This document shows, piece after piece, positions 52,014-60,127 of a DNA stretch of 64,000 bases. This stretch comes from an uncultured Bacteroidales bacterium. GTDB lineage: Bacteria; Bacteroidota; Bacteroidia; Bacteroidales; Bacteroidaceae. A program made the translations under genes and the position numbers. Within the stretch, counting starts at the first letter, position 1; every line of letters starts with the position of its first letter. The notes beneath the pieces were generated by a model. It did not search any database. It saw nothing but the letters and a program-made list of their open reading frames with translations, and was not told the origin of the DNA. The DNA is taken from contig CADBXO010000004.1 in the NCBI GenBank assembly GCA_902798685.1, forward strand, positions 112,967-176,966, in the 5' to 3' direction.

Positions 52014-53780
52014 ATGAGAATCAAAGGCATTTCATTCGTAACGTTGCTTGGAAGTTTGCTCCTTGCCGGTTGTTTTTCAAGGTCCGTCAATTTTTATTCG
52101 CCCGATAAGAATATCTGTGTGACTGTCAATGACAGTACAATGACCGTAAAGTATAAGAAACAGGTGGTTCAGACGGTCAGGTTGGGTGATTGCTATTGGG
52201 CGGAAAGCTCACACATAAGGGAGACAATAACTGAAAGGTACACGATGCTTTCCGGCAAACGAAAGAAGTGCTCATATGTTTACAGGGCTATGTCATGCTC
52301 TGAATCCAGCGGCAGGAATCTTCTGATCCGTGTATCAAATGACGGTGTGGCATTCAGGTTCGACAGCGGTGAGGAGAACATATCATATGTAATTCCTGAC
52401 GGTACCAAACGCTGGCTGCAGCGCCAGAAGACGGATTATGAGGGATTCTACCCCGAGAGTACATCGGCCACAAGAGGTAAGTACAATTATCCGGCTCTTA
52501 TAGAATATGGTGACGGTGTGTTCGGGCTGATTACCGAGTCCGGTATCAATCACGGCAACAGCTGCTCATACCTGACCTGTGACGGTGAGAACTATACCGT
52601 TACTTATACTGATTCCGATGAGAACGATACCCATCCGTGGCGCATCATAATTCTGGGTGAATTGGCCGATATCGTTGAGTCCACCCTGGTTACCGATGTT
52701 GCTCCCGGATGCAGGATCACAGATACATCATGGATAAAACCCGGCGTTTCATCGTGGATTTACTGGGCATACAACCACAGTTCAAAGGATTTCCAGAAGG
52801 TCAAGGAGTATATTGACCTGGCGCAGGAGATGGGCTGGCCCTACACTCTGATTGACTGGGAGTGGGATGAGATGGCTAACGGCGGTAATATAGAGGATGC
52901 GCTCGCTTACGCACGTGAGAAAGGTGTAAAGGCTAACCTGTGGTACAACTCAGGCACATCATGGGTGGGTCCCGGCGCTCCCGGCCCGCAGGACCGTCTG
53001 CGTACAAAGGAGGCACGTGAGCGGGAGATGACCCGCCTGGAGCAGATGGGCGCTACCGGAATTAAGGTGGATTTCTTCCTGCCCGACGGACATGAGATGG
53101 TTGACTACTATCTGGATATTCTAGAGGATGCAGCGCGTCATCATCTGCTGGTTGATTTCCACGGATGCACCATTCCTCGCGGATGGAGCCGCACATGGCC
53201 CAACCTGATGTCAATGGAATCAGTCTACGGCGCCGAGTGGTATAACAACAACCGCCGCATGACGAATGCCGCCGCCGCGCATAACGCGACCCTGCCGTTC
53301 ACGCGCAATGTCATCGGCCCCATGGATTATACGCCCTGTACGTTTACTGACAGCCAGAATCCGCATATCACTACTGATTGTCATGAGCTGGCTCTGCCCA
53401 TTCTGTTTGAGTCCGGTCTGCAGCATATGGCTGACCGTCCCGAGGCATATCTGGGCCTGCCCGATGCTGTCAGGGAGCTGCTGAGCGGTCTGCCGTCGGC
53501 CTGGGATGATACGCGCCTGCTTGCCGGCTATCCGGGTGAGAGTGCGGTGATTGCGCGTCGTTCAGGTGACAGATGGTACATAGCCGGTATCAACGGAACG
53601 GCCGAGGAACTGACAATTGCCCCTGATTATTCCAGAATAGGTGCGTCAACAGTATTGAAGACCCTCTTTACCGATAAGGGCAGCGAGCCCGGCAAAGGCT
53701 TCAACATAGTGCACAACGCACCAGCAGGACAGCTTACACTGCCTGCCCGCGGCGGTTTTGTGGCTATCGTCGCAGAATAA
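52014..53780 (+). CDS. GH97 lipoprotein, retaining alpha-galactosidase type
   Basis: 588 residues from ATG 52014, lipobox LAGC (Cys20). N-terminal beta-sandwich (SVNFYSPDKNICVTVND) is typical of GH97. The barrel has SWIYWAYNH, YTLIDWEWDEM, ANLWYNSG and GIKVDFF, where Asp353 fits the nucleophile of the retaining branch. LMSMESVYGAEW and NVIGPMDYTP follow, then a small C-terminal beta domain (AGINGTAEELTI). Retaining GH97 enzymes remove alpha-galactose (or related alpha-L-arabinopyranose), whereas the SusB branch uses Glu bases and cuts alpha-glucosides. Somewhat shorter than the usual 640-700 aa. Divergent from tonB. Confidence 0.92.
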   Translation: MRIKGISFVTLLGSLLLAGCFSRSVNFYSPDKNICVTVNDSTMTVKYKKQVVQTVRLGDCYWAESSHIRETITERYTMLSGKRKKCSYVYRAMSCSESSGRNLLIRVSNDGVAFRFDSGEENISYVIPDGTKRWLQRQKTDYEGFYPESTSATRGKYNYPALIEYGDGVFGLITESGINHGNSCSYLTCDGENYTVTYTDSDENDTHPWRIIILGELADIVESTLVTDVAPGCRITDTSWIKPGVSSWIYWAYNHSSKDFQKVKEYIDLAQEMGWPYTLIDWEWDEMANGGNIEDALAYAREKGVKANLWYNSGTSWVGPGAPGPQDRLRTKEAREREMTRLEQMGATGIKVDFFLPDGHEMVDYYLDILEDAARHHLLVDFHGCTIPRGWSRTWPNLMSMESVYGAEWYNNNRRMTNAAAAHNATLPFTRNVIGPMDYTPCTFTDSQNPHITTDCHELALPILFESGLQHMADRPEAYLGLPDAVRELLSGLPSAWDDTRLLAGYPGESAVIARRSGDRWYIAGINGTAEELTIAPDYSRIGASTVLKTLFTDKGSEPGKGFNIVHNAPAGQLTLPARGGFVAIVAE

Positions 53781-53839
53781 TCAATAATCACATTTACTTT
53801 TTTCTGTTTTTTACAACCTATATACAGAGGATGTAAAAA

Positions 53840-54340
53840 ATGACGAGGCAGGAATTCGACTCATTTGCAGTAGCTGTCAGGAGCAAACTTCTGGCATTGG
53901 TTTGGCATTTCAAAGCCAGTGCCGATATGAAGGATGATCCTGAGGATATTGTCCAGGACGCATTGCTCACGCTTTGGCGTCTTATTGACGGTGGATATCC
54001 TGTCCGGGACAATGAGGCTATTGCCGTAAAGATTACCAAGAATCTCGCCATAGCCAGCCTGCGTCGTCAGAGGGCGGACTCTGTTTCTGTATCGGACATT
54101 GACATAGAGGGAGGAGCATCGGCCACGGAAATTACCGATGAACAGGACCGCTGTACCATACGTGAAGAACTCTACAAGTCGCTGACTGATACCCAGCGCC
54201 ACTATCTTGAACTCAGAAATGAACTTGGCTTGTCACTTGATGATATCGCGAAGATGACCGGCAAGCCCAAGACAAGCATAAAAACAACCTTATCAAACGC
54301 TAGAAAGCAATTACTGGAGAAAATCAGGAAAGAGATATGA
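53840..54340 (+). CDS. ECF-type RNA polymerase sigma factor
   Basis: 166 residues. Region 2: KDDPEDIVQDALLTLWRLID with VKITKNLAIASLRRQR; region 4: HYLELRNELGLSLDDIAKMT with PKTSIKTTLSNARKQLLEKI. The stop overlaps the next ATG (ATGA, 54337-54340), giving translational coupling to a membrane protein that may be its anti-sigma factor. 59 bp separate it from GH97. Confidence 0.92.
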   Translation: MTRQEFDSFAVAVRSKLLALVWHFKASADMKDDPEDIVQDALLTLWRLIDGGYPVRDNEAIAVKITKNLAIASLRRQRADSVSVSDIDIEGGASATEITDEQDRCTIREELYKSLTDTQRHYLELRNELGLSLDDIAKMTGKPKTSIKTTLSNARKQLLEKIRKEI

Positions 54341-54819
54341 TAATGAACAAAAAACATAGACAGAAACTCATAGCCAGATACCTTGAGGCCGATACTACCG
54401 TCCAGGAGGAGATAATGCTGGCCGAATACTACCGCACCCATAAGGCTGAGGCCGATGAGGCCGATGTAGCCCGCCTGATCCTTATGGATTACCCTGTGGC
54501 CGATATCTTATCGGACCCCGAAAGAAAGAGGGATATCAGCTACATCAGTATGGCTATTACGGCGATTGCCGCATGTATTGCCCTGATGGTTATGTTCATC
54601 ATACCACGCAGCGGCGATGAGTTTACCGTATCAGAAATTGCAGAGAATATGAATATTCTGATGGAAATGAACAACCAGGATGTGGAATCAATTGTTGCGG
54701 AACCCCAAGGCAGCAAGGTTATTCTGACTGCAACGTTGAAGGACGGTAATACTACTACGTTCATCATGGTTCGCAACCGATGGGACGGTTCCACCAGGAT
54801 AGTGGCACAAAACGAATAA
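54337..54819 (+). CDS. Single-pass membrane protein, putative anti-sigma factor
   Basis: 160 residues. A ~70-residue cytoplasmic part (RYLEADTTVQEEIMLAEYYRTH) precedes one helix (about 71-90, ISMAITAIAACIALMVMFII) and a periplasmic part of ~70 residues (VILTATLKDGNTTTFIMVRNRW). No zinc motif. Role inferred from coupling to the sigma gene and from topology. Confidence 0.72.
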   Translation: MIMNKKHRQKLIARYLEADTTVQEEIMLAEYYRTHKAEADEADVARLILMDYPVADILSDPERKRDISYISMAITAIAACIALMVMFIIPRSGDEFTVSEIAENMNILMEMNNQDVESIVAEPQGSKVILTATLKDGNTTTFIMVRNRWDGSTRIVAQNE

Positions 54820-54831
54820 ATACATAGAATC

Positions 54832-55704
54832 ATGCTTACAATATTACTTTCAATGTTCCTGGCTGCAGTTCCAATAACTGTAGATACAGAAGTTCAAGCC
54901 GATACTGTAGACTATATTTTCTATGTCGATGACGAGAGAGTAGAACCGGAAACGGCGAGGGCTATCAAACTTGCTGACATTAAGACCATTACTACCATTA
55001 AGGGTAATGCTGCAGTAGAAAACTATGGCGCTGAAGCAGGAAACAGTGTTATTGTCATCAAAACCAAGAAGGGGGCGAAGGACAGTAAAAAGAAGGAAAA
55101 GACCACTCATGAATATGTAGACCTGGGTTTATCAGTAAAATGGGCAACTTGCAACGTGGGAGCTGACAAGCCGGAGGATTATGGTGACTACTACGCATGG
55201 GGAGAGGTTATGCCCAAGGTTGGTTACACTTGGATGAACTACAGATTCTTTAAGGAGGGTACCTCAAACAATGATGTCACATTGTCAAAATATAGCTCAG
55301 ACATGGGCTTTGGTGTTAATGACAAAAAAAACAAGCTTGTCGCTGAAGATGATGTAGCCCACGTGAAGTGGGGCGGCAACTGGCGTATGCCCACCAGGAA
55401 AGAGATAGATGAATTACGTAACAATTGTACCTGGACGTGGACTATTATTGATGGCGTAGCCGGATATAAGGTGACCAGTAATAAAAAGGGATACAAAGAC
55501 CGTTACATTTTCCTTCCGGCTGCCGGATACAAGGATATCGGTAAAGATGTCGATGTGGGTCTGGCCGGACATTATTGGACAAGTTCACTCAGTTTCCTTG
55601 TAAATACCTGTGCTGATATACTGTACTGCTTTCCGAACTCTCGCGTTACATCCGCTACAGCCTACCGTTACTACGGACTGCCCGTCCGTCCTGTTTGCCC
55701 ATAA
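54832..55704 (+). CDS. FISUMP-domain protein with a SusC plug-like N-terminal segment
   Basis: 290 residues. A hydrophobic leader opens it. Residues about 45-80 (AIKLADIKTITTIKGNAAVENYGAEAGNSVIVIKTKKG, split by short gaps in similarity) resemble the stretch of SusC-type plugs around DIxSIxVLKDAxAxxxYGxxGxNGVIxITTKKG. After a Lys-rich linker, residues 95-290 form a Fibrobacter-type major paralogous (FISUMP) domain: HEYVDLGLSVKWATCNVGA, YYAWGEVMPK, NWRMPTRKEIDELRNNCTWTW, IFLPAAGYKD, HYWTSS and YYGLPVRPVCP. It is the third gene of the ECF operon. Function of FISUMP domains is unknown; surface or periplasmic placement is likely. Confidence 0.8.
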   Translation: MLTILLSMFLAAVPITVDTEVQADTVDYIFYVDDERVEPETARAIKLADIKTITTIKGNAAVENYGAEAGNSVIVIKTKKGAKDSKKKEKTTHEYVDLGLSVKWATCNVGADKPEDYGDYYAWGEVMPKVGYTWMNYRFFKEGTSNNDVTLSKYSSDMGFGVNDKKNKLVAEDDVAHVKWGGNWRMPTRKEIDELRNNCTWTWTIIDGVAGYKVTSNKKGYKDRYIFLPAAGYKDIGKDVDVGLAGHYWTSSLSFLVNTCADILYCFPNSRVTSATAYRYYGLPVRPVCP

Positions 55705-55706
55705 AC

Positions 55707-55737
55707 AGTACAAAAGGGGACAGACCCCAATTGTACT
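55707..55737. repeat. GGGGACAG palindrome, copy B
   Basis: AGTACAA and TTGTACT arms enclose AA-GGGG-ACAGA-CCCC-AA. It begins two bases after the FISUMP stop codon. No T-tract follows, so it is not a standard terminator. Confidence 0.87.
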
Positions 55738-55778
55738 ACTATATCAATAGTGCTAACTGTTTTTATTTTTAAAACCTT

Positions 55779-56246
55779 ATGAGAAATTTGTTATCCTTGT
55801 TGGGCGCCGCGCTGTTGGCGGTGCCCGTGTCCGGTCAGGACCTTCTCAGAATCCATCAGAAAGATGGCCAGTATGTAGACTTCTTGTTTGAGGATGAACC
55901 TGCTGTCTATTATCGGGAGAATTATCTGGTGATTAATACTGCCATTACAGAGGTGCAGTATCCTTTTGAATCAGTTGCCAAGTTCACTTTTACTGATGTT
56001 GCGACAAAGACGGAGGTCATAAAAGAGGACCTTCAGACTCCGGCTTTCACTCTTGACAATTATGCCATAAGCATAACAGGAGCAAAAGCCCAAGTCAAGG
56101 TGACCGTCATAAGCTCTGACGGAAAACCCGTAGAAACTTACAAAACCGATGCTGACGGAAATGCCGTTTTCAGCATCTCAGCCCTTCCTGCCGGAATGTA
56201 CATTATCAATTCAGAAAACCTAACCTTCAAAGTCCTTAAGAAATGA
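55779..56246 (+). CDS. Small secreted protein with secretion-tail-like C-terminus
   Basis: 155 residues, signal peptide (VPVSGQ). Residues 20-75 form a beta segment (LLRIHQKDGQYVDFLFEDEPAVYY ... YPFESVAKFTF) common in Bacteroidales surface proteins. The last ~70 residues (KVTVISSDGKPVETYKTDADGNAVFSISALPAGMYIINSENLTFKVLKK, broken here by eye into strands) match the type IX secretion sorting-domain style: VxVxxxxGxxV, then LPAGMYII and a basic end. The stop overlaps the next ATG. It may be a tail-only adaptor; no type IX machinery is in the window. Confidence 0.72.
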   Translation: MRNLLSLLGAALLAVPVSGQDLLRIHQKDGQYVDFLFEDEPAVYYRENYLVINTAITEVQYPFESVAKFTFTDVATKTEVIKEDLQTPAFTLDNYAISITGAKAQVKVTVISSDGKPVETYKTDADGNAVFSISALPAGMYIINSENLTFKVLKK

Positions 56247-57004
56247 AACAGATATCTATCAGATCTGCGCTCATGCGCATAATGGCCGTATTGTTTGTTG
56301 CTATGGTAAGCGTGTCGGCATCGGCCCAGTATTATATGAATGTTGTTCTCAGAAACGGAGATACAGAGATGTATCCGGTTGACGATATTGACAGCATGTT
56401 CATATCAGGAAAGCAGCCTGATCATCAGTATGTCGACCTGGGATTGTCTGTAAAATGGGCATCGTGCAATATGGGTGCAAATTCACCGGAGGAATATGGT
56501 GATTACTACAGTTGGGGTGAAACGAAACCGAAGGAGTATTATGGCTGGGATGCATACTTGTGGGGGACTGGGACTTTTTATCCAAGAAATCTCAACAAAT
56601 ACAATACAACCAGAAGTTACGGACCGGTAGACAAAATGACCATCCTTGAACTTAATGACGATGCACCCTTCGTCAACTGGGGCGCCCCTTGGCATGTCCC
56701 GACACAAGAGAACATGGATGAATTGCGCACCAAGTGTAAATGGACCTGGACTACTCTGAATGGTGTGAATGGATATCTTGTGACCAGCAAGGTAAAGGGT
56801 TATACCGACCGTTCCATTTTCCTTCCGGCTTCAGGTATAATGGAAGATGTAGGTTCATTGTATGAAGGTGAAAGAGGTTTTTACTGGACCAATTCACTAA
56901 CCAATGAGCCTATGAATGCGAATATTCTGTTGCTTGAAGAGCGAAGACCGTACTCTTCGGCAGCGACCCGCAGTTACGGTTGCTGCATACGTCCAGTCTT
57001 CTGA
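56243..57004 (+). CDS. FISUMP-domain secreted protein
   Basis: 253 residues, signal peptide (SVSASAQ). A short strand set (MNVVLRNGDTEMYPVDDIDSMFIS) precedes the FISUMP domain: HQYVDLGLSVKWASCNMGA, YYSWGETKPKEYY, PWHVPTQENMDELRTKCKWTW, SIFLPASGIMED, FYWTNS and YGCCIRPVF. It is a paralogue of the domain in the 54832 gene. Start overlaps the upstream stop by ATGA, so the two are translated together. Function unknown. Confidence 0.83.
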   Translation: MKQISIRSALMRIMAVLFVAMVSVSASAQYYMNVVLRNGDTEMYPVDDIDSMFISGKQPDHQYVDLGLSVKWASCNMGANSPEEYGDYYSWGETKPKEYYGWDAYLWGTGTFYPRNLNKYNTTRSYGPVDKMTILELNDDAPFVNWGAPWHVPTQENMDELRTKCKWTWTTLNGVNGYLVTSKVKGYTDRSIFLPASGIMEDVGSLYEGERGFYWTNSLTNEPMNANILLLEERRPYSSAATRSYGCCIRPVF

Positions 57005-57008
57005 CGTG

Positions 57009-57040
57009 ACAAAGGGGGCGTTTTCGTCCCCTTTGTTATT
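57009..57040. terminator. Bidirectional terminator
   Basis: ACAAAGGGGGCG pairs with CGTCCCCTTTGT (one G-T pair) around TTTT. It lies between the plus-strand FISUMP gene and the converging DUF1648-type gene, whose stop is in the stem. Confidence 0.85.
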
Positions 57041-57446
57041 TCTTATGGGATTTGAGGAGGCAGATTATGAAGGCTGCCAGGCCTAATACCATGATTACGG
57101 GCTCGGCGAACATGAAGATGGGTTTGGTGCCGAACGTCAGGGTGACCAGGGTGGAGGAGAGGATGGTCAGAGTTATGGCCGATGTAAGGGAATGGAGTCC
57201 TATCAGACGCAGTCCGCGGTCATCGGACCTGAAATAGGGGATTGCGTATGCCACCAGGCAGACAATAAAGCTTATTATGGGATAGAAGATCAGGGTGGTG
57301 CGCTCCATTGAGCCGCTGGCGTTGCCCTGAGGGTCAAAATGTGCGGGAAGTGTATCGGGCAGTGAATCCCAACTGATCCAGATTGTACACACGTTCACAA
57401 TGATAATGATTGCCGGAATGATCCAGCCGTTCTTAATTGCTTTCAT
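57036..57446 (-). CDS. DUF1648-type membrane protein
   Basis: 136 residues, four membrane helices. The segment SLPDTLPAHFDPQGNASGS after the first helix is the DUF1648 hallmark, as in SdpI-type immunity proteins, but the SdpI C-terminal half is missing. Located 46 bp after the DUF3784 gene on the same strand, so the two may be co-transcribed. Confidence 0.8.
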   Translation of the reverse strand: MKAIKNGWIIPAIIIIVNVCTIWISWDSLPDTLPAHFDPQGNASGSMERTTLIFYPIISFIVCLVAYAIPYFRSDDRGLRLIGLHSLTSAITLTILSSTLVTLTFGTKPIFMFAEPVIMVLGLAAFIICLLKSHKK

Positions 57447-57462
57447 AATCCTTTTTATATTT

Positions 57463-57495
57463 TAGTACAATTGGGGACTGTCCCCTTTTGTACTA
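57463..57495. repeat. GGGGACAG palindrome, copy C
   Basis: TAGTACAA and TTGTACTA arms enclose TT-GGGGACTGTCCCC-TT. Its right end holds the TAG stop codon of the minus-strand DUF3784 gene. Read in that gene's sense the order is AAAAGGGG first, as in copies B and F. Confidence 0.87.
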
Positions 57496-57798
57496 TTTTT
57501 TTGCCCAGGTATAGACAAGTATGTAGTATGCGATGAGCATAGTCCAGACGGCTGTCGAGAAGAGATATCCCGGCCACTTGGCTCCCTCGATGGAAAGGAG
57601 GAAATACAATGGTGCCAGGATTATCAGGAAAACACCCATGAGAATCCTGAGACGTCCGATATTAAACTTCTCTTCTTCTTTGGTTGATGAAAAATGGAAA
57701 CAGCCTAATACAAAATTATCACACTTACCTGTCAGAATAAATGTTCCAAGAATAAGGTTAAAGGCGGCTAGTACTATTAATACAATCAGCTTTCCCAT
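57493..57798 (-). CDS. DUF3784-type small membrane protein
   Basis: 101 residues with three membrane helices (LIVLIVLAAFNLILGTFIL, ILMGVFLIILAPLYFLLSI, WTMLIAYYILVYTW). The central NIGRLRILMGVFLI pattern fits DUF3784. Ends in AKK and TAG, the stop being part of palindrome copy C. Function unknown. Confidence 0.75.
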   Translation of the reverse strand: MGKLIVLIVLAAFNLILGTFILTGKCDNFVLGCFHFSSTKEEEKFNIGRLRILMGVFLIILAPLYFLLSIEGAKWPGYLFSTAVWTMLIAYYILVYTWAKK

Positions 57799-57892
57799 AG
57801 CGTTACAAAGAAAAGGTTTTTATTTCTGATTAGCAAGCAAGAGAACACAGAATGAAGATGTTACCCCCAACTCCTAATAATAAACGTTAAAA

Positions 57893-57908
57893 TCCTAAGA
57901 CTTTAGGA
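57893..57908. promoter_or_regulatory. Putative BlaI operator, site 1
   Basis: TCCTAAGACTTTAGGA is a perfect palindrome with 6-bp arms and a 4-bp spacer, 98 bp before blaR1. Site 2 follows with 23-bp periodicity, and a half-site TCCTAA lies at 57872-57877. Confidence 0.7.
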
Positions 57909-57915
57909 CTTTTTC

Positions 57916-57931
57916 TCCTAAAATGTTAGGA
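57916..57931. promoter_or_regulatory. Putative BlaI operator, site 2
   Basis: TCCTAAAATGTTAGGA has the same perfect 6-bp arms as site 1 with a different spacer, which points to selection on the arms. Confidence 0.7.
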
Positions 57932-57990
57932 TTTGGGATTTTTGCGGTTTTTCTTTGTTGCAGAGATTAACCTAATGATACTCCAATGAT

Positions 57991-60123
57991 ATGATTTACC
58001 TTGTTTTATCTTCATTATGCCTGGCCCTTCTTTACGGGGTTTACCGATTGGCTTTGTGCCGCACTACTTTGCACCGGTTCAACAGGATTATGCTGTTGTC
58101 AATAATAGGTCTTTCTGCCATACTTCCGGCAATCAGGATTAGTGGAATTGGCGCAATTCACGCAATTGGGGACAGTCCCCTTTTGCACGTGCATAATTCA
58201 GTTAAAGAGGCATCTTTTTCAGGTGCAAAAGTGGACAGTCCCCAATTGCCGGCTGAGTGGAGCTTGGAGGCTGTTCCTGAAGATGCAACAGCCGATGAGA
58301 TGTTTATTCCGGTTGAGAGGGCAGATGTCAAGACCAGCGTTGCTACGGGTGTGAAGGTGGCTGAGACGGTAACTCAGATGGATTGGGTTACGATTGTTAC
58401 CTATTTATATCTGATGGGTGTGGCGTTCTTTATGGTCCGCCTTCTAATCGGCATCATCCGCGCCGAGACGCTTTGCAGGTTGGGCGGACGTCGTTTGCCC
58501 GACGGCTCCAAACTGCTGGTATGCGACGGCCAGTTCCAGCCCACCAGCTGGCGCCATACCATCATAATAAGCCGCAGCGATTATGAATCGGACAACTCCC
58601 GTATGATAATAGAGCATGAGCAGGCGCATATACACAACCGTCACTCGATCGATGTGCTTCTGGCACAGATGGTATGTGCCCTGCAGTGGTTCAACCCTGC
58701 CGCGTGGGCTCTCAAGAACGCTCTCCAGGAGGTACATGAGTATGAGGCCGATGCCAACGTGCTGGCCGAAGGTGAGAACGAGCGCCGATATCAGTTATGC
58801 CTTGTCCAGGCGGCACTGAACGCCAGGATAGGGTATGTGACCAGCAATTTTGCCGATTGTTCAACCAAAAAACGTATAAAGATGATGAATCGTGACCAGT
58901 CTTCTCCTTTTGTTTGCTTACGTGCGCTGCTTATGCTGCCCGTAGTATTGGTTACCATCCTGCTGGCATCGGCCTGCAAACCCAAGGCCGCCCAGGATGC
59001 TTCTGCCGCAGCTCAGCCTGAGCCAGCTGTCGAATCAACTCCGGCTCCCGCCGTCCAGCCTGTCGCCCAGTCAGAACCTTTTGATGCCGATGCTTTCCTG
59101 AAGAAATATCCTCTGCCCGAACTTGTCAGGATGAACGATCTCATGGTTACTGTCGAGAGATCGGGTGAAATCTGGATTAATGCCGATATTTATCGTGCAT
59201 GCTCCAAGACATCGCTTCCAACTTTCGAGAAGGATCTTGAGCAATTCAAGAAAGATGCAGAAGAAGCTAATGTGAAAATCCCGGAACAGGACAGAGTGTT
59301 TGTAACCTTTGAACGGATTGAAGACCTTGAAGTTTGTTCCAAACTAACGGATATACTGTCCAAGACGTATGCCAAAGAAAAAATCCACGTGATGGAAAGT
59401 CGCATGGTTCCGATCATGGCAGTTGCACCGCGTTGGGGTTGGAACATGAATACTGAAAAAGACAGGTGTCTTGATGTTAAGATATCGGCCGATAACAAGA
59501 TAACACTCACAGCCTGGAATGCCCCTGGCAACCAGAAGAAAGTGGAGAAAAAGATTGCCGATGTTGAGGATGTGAAGGGAGAAATCGATAATCTCTTCCC
59601 CGCAGGAAGCGGTAAGGTCATGTATGGCTTGGGTGCCGATCAGAAAAGTACAGGACGTATATCGGCCAGGATCATGGCATTCTTACGGGAAGACAGGTTT
59701 GTCCAGGCTGATTATAACAAGGGCCCTGCAAACATGACCCATAAGGATTCAATTGACTACATTATCCTGGGAAAGTACGGTGATGACGGCGGTCGCAAGC
59801 GTCACATCAAGGATATGAAGTGGTATAACGAGAATAAGGACAAGAATGAGTTCTTCCGTATGGGATTCATTGACGGACAGTTGTGCGTATGCAAGGGTAA
59901 TGATCCTTCAAAACTGGCACCTCTGGCGTTTGAAGACCTGGTTCCTTATTTCAAGGCCAACTGCCCCGACGGCAATGAGCGCAGCGCAATCGTTCTTCTG
60001 GAGCTGCCCATGGATGATGAGTCCGTACCGGTAGAGTTTCTGGATAAACTGCTTACAAAAATGGAGGGTTGGGTAACCACATTCACCCGCCGTCTGTACG
60101 TGAGCCCCAAACATATTGAATAA
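57991..60123 (+). CDS. blaR1: BlaR1-type M56 metalloprotease sensor with long periplasmic C-terminus
   Basis: 710 residues. Helices at about 1-20, 33-50, 131-157 and 309-328. The M56 zinc motif is HEQAH (209-213), with HEYEAD (249-254) as third ligand region, so the protease looks active and should cleave the BlaI repressor upon an envelope signal. The linker after helix 2 contains two in-frame palindromic inserts (copies D and E, residues 58-66 and 79-87). The ~380-residue C-terminal periplasmic part (Pro/Ala-rich to ~360, then an unrecognised alpha/beta region) is not a penicillin-binding domain, so the signal is probably not a beta-lactam. Followed by blaI after 4 bp. Confidence 0.9.
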   Translation: MIYLVLSSLCLALLYGVYRLALCRTTLHRFNRIMLLSIIGLSAILPAIRISGIGAIHAIGDSPLLHVHNSVKEASFSGAKVDSPQLPAEWSLEAVPEDATADEMFIPVERADVKTSVATGVKVAETVTQMDWVTIVTYLYLMGVAFFMVRLLIGIIRAETLCRLGGRRLPDGSKLLVCDGQFQPTSWRHTIIISRSDYESDNSRMIIEHEQAHIHNRHSIDVLLAQMVCALQWFNPAAWALKNALQEVHEYEADANVLAEGENERRYQLCLVQAALNARIGYVTSNFADCSTKKRIKMMNRDQSSPFVCLRALLMLPVVLVTILLASACKPKAAQDASAAAQPEPAVESTPAPAVQPVAQSEPFDADAFLKKYPLPELVRMNDLMVTVERSGEIWINADIYRACSKTSLPTFEKDLEQFKKDAEEANVKIPEQDRVFVTFERIEDLEVCSKLTDILSKTYAKEKIHVMESRMVPIMAVAPRWGWNMNTEKDRCLDVKISADNKITLTAWNAPGNQKKVEKKIADVEDVKGEIDNLFPAGSGKVMYGLGADQKSTGRISARIMAFLREDRFVQADYNKGPANMTHKDSIDYIILGKYGDDGGRKRHIKDMKWYNENKDKNEFFRMGFIDGQLCVCKGNDPSKLAPLAFEDLVPYFKANCPDGNERSAIVLLELPMDDESVPVEFLDKLLTKMEGWVTTFTRRLYVSPKHIE
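58162..58186. repeat. GGGGACAG palindrome, copy D, inside blaR1
   Basis: GCAATT-GGGGACAGTCCCC-TTTTGC, coding residues 58-66 of BlaR1 (AIGDSPLLH). No frame break. Confidence 0.87.
58225..58249. repeat. GGGGACAG palindrome, copy E, inside blaR1
   Basis: GCAAAA-GTGGACAGTCCCC-AATTGC, the opposite arm order to copy D, coding residues 79-87 (AKVDSPQLP). D and E together form a larger inverted repeat across 88 bp and are read in the same codon phase (GAC AGT CCC). Confidence 0.87.
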
Positions 60124-60127
60124 AGAG

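Noticed and set aside
56560-56586. GGGGGACTGGGACTTTTTA in the FISUMP gene, partly like palindrome copy C
   Set aside because: The CCCC arm is missing, no stem forms, and it encodes WGTGTFYPRN in a variable loop.
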